Shown: positions 61,896 through 64,000 of the stretch, one piece after another
Position numbering within the stretch: the first letter of the stretch is position 1
Layout: every line of letters starts with the position of its first letter
Assembly: GCA_035949375.1 (NCBI GenBank)
Contig: DASZIG010000030.1
Span: 1 to 64,000, forward strand
Length of the DNA: 64,000 bases
Source of the DNA: Gp13-AA77 sp035949375
GTDB taxonomy: Bacteria; Acidobacteriota; Terriglobia; UBA7540
Direction: 5' to 3'
Translations under genes and position numbers: made by a program
The notes under the pieces: model-generated
Databases searched by the model: none
The model's input: only the letters and a program-made list of their open reading frames with translations
Told to the model about the DNA's origin: nothing

Positions 61896-63913
61896 GTTGT
61901 CGCCGCTCTCACATCTGCCGCGCCGCCCCCTGGCTTGCCGCCTTGCTCGCGGCAGCGTCGCTCCTGGCCGAGGCAGGCTGCGGCCGGATCGTTCCTGTCG
62001 AGCCCGGAGGACCCACCGCTGAATGGCCGTTTTACGGCGGCGACGCCGGCGGCGAGCGTTACTCACCCCTCACCGAGATCAATCGTGACAACGTCGCGGA
62101 CCTGCAGGTGGCCTGGACCTACCATACCGGCGACGTGTCCGACGGCAGCGGCGGACGGCGCAAGAGCGAGTTCGAAGCCACGCCCATCGTGGTTGACGGC
62201 ACCCTGTACCTCAGCACCGCCTTTAATCGTGTGATCGCGCTCGATCCCGAAACCGGCGCCGAGAAGTGGGCCTTCGACCCCAAGATCGATCTGCAGGTCC
62301 ACTACTCCGAAGGCCTGATGAATCGTGGCGTCTCAACGTGGATCGATCCCGCGCGCGCGCCGGGCGAGCCATGCCGGCGGCGGATTTACATCGCCACCAT
62401 CGACGCCCGTCTCTTTGCGCTCGACGCCGCCACCGGCGCGCCCTGCGCCGATTTCGGCCAGAGCGGCCAGGTAGACCTGACCCAGGGGATCTCGAACATC
62501 ATCCGCAAGGGCGAATACGAAGAGACCTCGCCCCCCGCTGTGATCGACGACCTGGTCATCGCCGGTTCAGGGATCGCGGACAACGATCGCGTGGAGAGTC
62601 CGAGCGGCGTGGTGCGCGCCTTTGACGCGCGGACCGGCGCCCTGCGCTGGAGCTGGGACCCGATCCCGCAGGATTCGAGCGACCCGGCCGCCGCGACCTG
62701 GGAAGGAGCGAGCGCCCGGAAGACGGGCGCCGCCAATGCCTGGTCCGTGATGGCCGTCGATCCGGCCCGCGACCTGGTGTTCGTGCCCACGGGCAGCGCC
62801 AGTCCGGACTACGCCGGCACCGAGCGCAAGGGTGATGACAAGTGGGCGGACTCGGTCGTAGCGCTGCACGCGCGCACGGGCAAGATCGCCTGGGGCTTCC
62901 AGCTCGTGCATCACGATCTCTGGGACTATGACACTGCCGCGCCGCCCTTACTGACAATCCTGCATCGTGACGGCCGGGACGTGCCGGTGGTCGTGCAGGG
63001 CAACAAGACCGGCAACCTTTTCGTGCTGAATCGCGACACGGGCGAACCGGTTTTTCCCGTGGAGGAGCGGCCCGTGCCGCAGAGCCACGAGCTGGGCGAG
63101 CAGACCTCGCCCACGCAGCCATTCCCGGTGGCGCCGCCCCCGCTCACGCGGCAGAAGCTCGACGCGGGCGATGCCTGGGGCCTGACGCGATGGGATCGCG
63201 AGGCGTGCCGCCAGCAGATGCAGAAACTCGTGGCGGAGGGCATGTTCACGCCGCCCACGGTTCAAGGGTCGCTCGTGATTCCGGGAAACATCGGGGGCAT
63301 GAACTGGAGCGGCTACGCCTTTGACCCGGTCCGCCAGACGCTCGTGACCTTCACCAACAGTATCGCATTCGAGGTCCACCTGATTCCGCGCGACCAGTAT
63401 CAGGCGCATGAGGACGCCGCCGAGCAGGGCAAGCTACGGGCCGAAGTTTCGCCGCAGCACGGCACTCCCTACGGATTCAGCCGGGCGCCCCTGGTCTCGC
63501 AGTCGCGCTTCCCCGTCCACATGCCCTGCAATCCACCACCCTGGGGCAGCCTGGTGGCGGTCGATCTCGCCAAAGGCACGATCCGCTGGCAGATTCCTCT
63601 GGGCACGCTGCGCGATCTATCGCCAATCCCATTGACGGCCCACTACGGCATGGCCGGCCTCGGAGGCCCCATCACCACGGCGGCCGGACTTACCTTCATC
63701 GCCGGAACCGCCGGCGACGAGTACCTGCGCGCCTTTGACACCGACACGGGCAAGGAGCTGTGGAAAGGCCGGCTGCCCGCGGGCGGCCAGGCCACGCCCA
63801 TGACGTATCGATTGAAGGCGGACGGCAGGCAGTACGTGGTCATTGCCGCCGGGGGCCACGGAAAGCTCGGCAACAGGCTCGGCGACTCGCTGGTAGCCTT
63901 CGCGCTTCCCTGA
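61892..63913 (+). CDS. PQQ-dependent dehydrogenase-like protein (glucose dehydrogenase-type propeller), lipoprotein candidate
   Basis: The 673-residue exported protein has a signal with a possible lipobox (LLAEAGC, Cys30) and an eight-bladed PQQ-dehydrogenase propeller: WPFYGGDAGGERYSPLTEIN at the start, FEATPIVVDGTLYLSTAFNR, GSGIADNDRVESPSGVVRAF, FQLVHHDLWDYDTAAPPLL (the HHDLWDYD motif with catalytic Asp), and PPPWGSLVAVDLAKGTIRWQ then AGGHGKLGNRLGDSLVAFAL near the end, all as in membrane glucose or quinate dehydrogenases but without the N-terminal membrane helices. The TTG start overlaps the lptE stop by 4 nt. Substrate is probably a sugar or polyol in the periplasm. The 87 nt after it (63914-64000) show nothing recognised. 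Confidence 0.88.
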   Translation: MSCRRSHICRAAPWLAALLAAASLLAEAGCGRIVPVEPGGPTAEWPFYGGDAGGERYSPLTEINRDNVADLQVAWTYHTGDVSDGSGGRRKSEFEATPIVVDGTLYLSTAFNRVIALDPETGAEKWAFDPKIDLQVHYSEGLMNRGVSTWIDPARAPGEPCRRRIYIATIDARLFALDAATGAPCADFGQSGQVDLTQGISNIIRKGEYEETSPPAVIDDLVIAGSGIADNDRVESPSGVVRAFDARTGALRWSWDPIPQDSSDPAAATWEGASARKTGAANAWSVMAVDPARDLVFVPTGSASPDYAGTERKGDDKWADSVVALHARTGKIAWGFQLVHHDLWDYDTAAPPLLTILHRDGRDVPVVVQGNKTGNLFVLNRDTGEPVFPVEERPVPQSHELGEQTSPTQPFPVAPPPLTRQKLDAGDAWGLTRWDREACRQQMQKLVAEGMFTPPTVQGSLVIPGNIGGMNWSGYAFDPVRQTLVTFTNSIAFEVHLIPRDQYQAHEDAAEQGKLRAEVSPQHGTPYGFSRAPLVSQSRFPVHMPCNPPPWGSLVAVDLAKGTIRWQIPLGTLRDLSPIPLTAHYGMAGLGGPITTAAGLTFIAGTAGDEYLRAFDTDTGKELWKGRLPAGGQATPMTYRLKADGRQYVVIAAGGHGKLGNRLGDSLVAFALP

Positions 63914-64000
63914 TGGCTCGCGGCGCCGCGTCCGGCCGCGCTCCTTTCGAGCATCTGCCTCTTGACAATATGGTCCGGGATGTCGCACCTTAGCTGTTCT

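Noticed and set aside
63914..64000. Promoter or new gene start at the right edge (TTGACA at about 63962)
   Set aside because: No acceptable -10 at the right distance and too little sequence remains to judge.

Overview
The window is GC-rich chromosomal DNA (AT-rich only in small patches) that most likely comes from an Acidobacteriota genome. The best evidence is a run of nine ~810-830-residue permeases of the kind described as acidobacterial duplicated orphan permeases (ADOP; two MacB-like halves fused, no ATPase in the gene). Other typical traits are a quinoprotein/cytochrome pair, Tat-exported TIM-barrel and enolase-superfamily proteins, a choice-of-anchor D/FG-GAP protein and an NRxNxQxSTGPRT-motif gene. 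The genus cannot be told from this sequence.

Layout. 1-7.5 kb: the 3' end of a choice-of-anchor D gene with a strong terminator, convergent with a translationally coupled pair on the minus strand (caspase-like/TPR protein, then an ASH/FG-GAP repeat protein). 7.8-13.6 kb: assorted small genes, including a basic C-terminal-tail protein, a scar holding the N-termini of two convergent genes, a ManD/RspA homologue, an XRE regulator, a secreted protein of unknown role, a decayed gene tail and an SGNH hydrolase. 13.8-21 kb (minus strand): a small protein with a NarL-type kinase and single-domain regulator, a REPIN-like element, a quinoprotein with a dihaem cytochrome, a TIM-barrel protein and a Gly-rich exported protein.

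21.2-51.9 kb is the centrepiece, about 30 kb on the plus strand: a sigma-54-type promoter and dyad, an HlyD/MacA-type adaptor, a receiver-PP2C regulator, six ADOP permeases with a deleted seventh and a small recombinase-like gene among them, an ABC ATPase, an ADOP, a second ABC ATPase, two more ADOPs, then a sigma-54 response regulator and its histidine kinase. It reads as one efflux or envelope-remodelling system in which the terminal two-component pair activates the -24/-12 promoter before the adaptor. Degenerate inverted repeats built from TTGATTC / GACTCAT / TGAATC words precede most of the permease genes.

52-58.6 kb: a two-gene low-complexity operon on the minus strand, a GIY-YIG/DUF2971 pair, two large inverted-repeat elements, a secreted beta-propeller protein, PilZ and DUF465 proteins. 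58.7-63.9 kb: a tight plus-strand operon, psd-pssA-asd-like-lptE-quinoprotein, mostly with 4-nt overlaps, joining phospholipid synthesis and outer-membrane LPS assembly to a PQQ-type dehydrogenase. No rRNA, intact tRNA, CRISPR array, transposase or phage gene was recognised.
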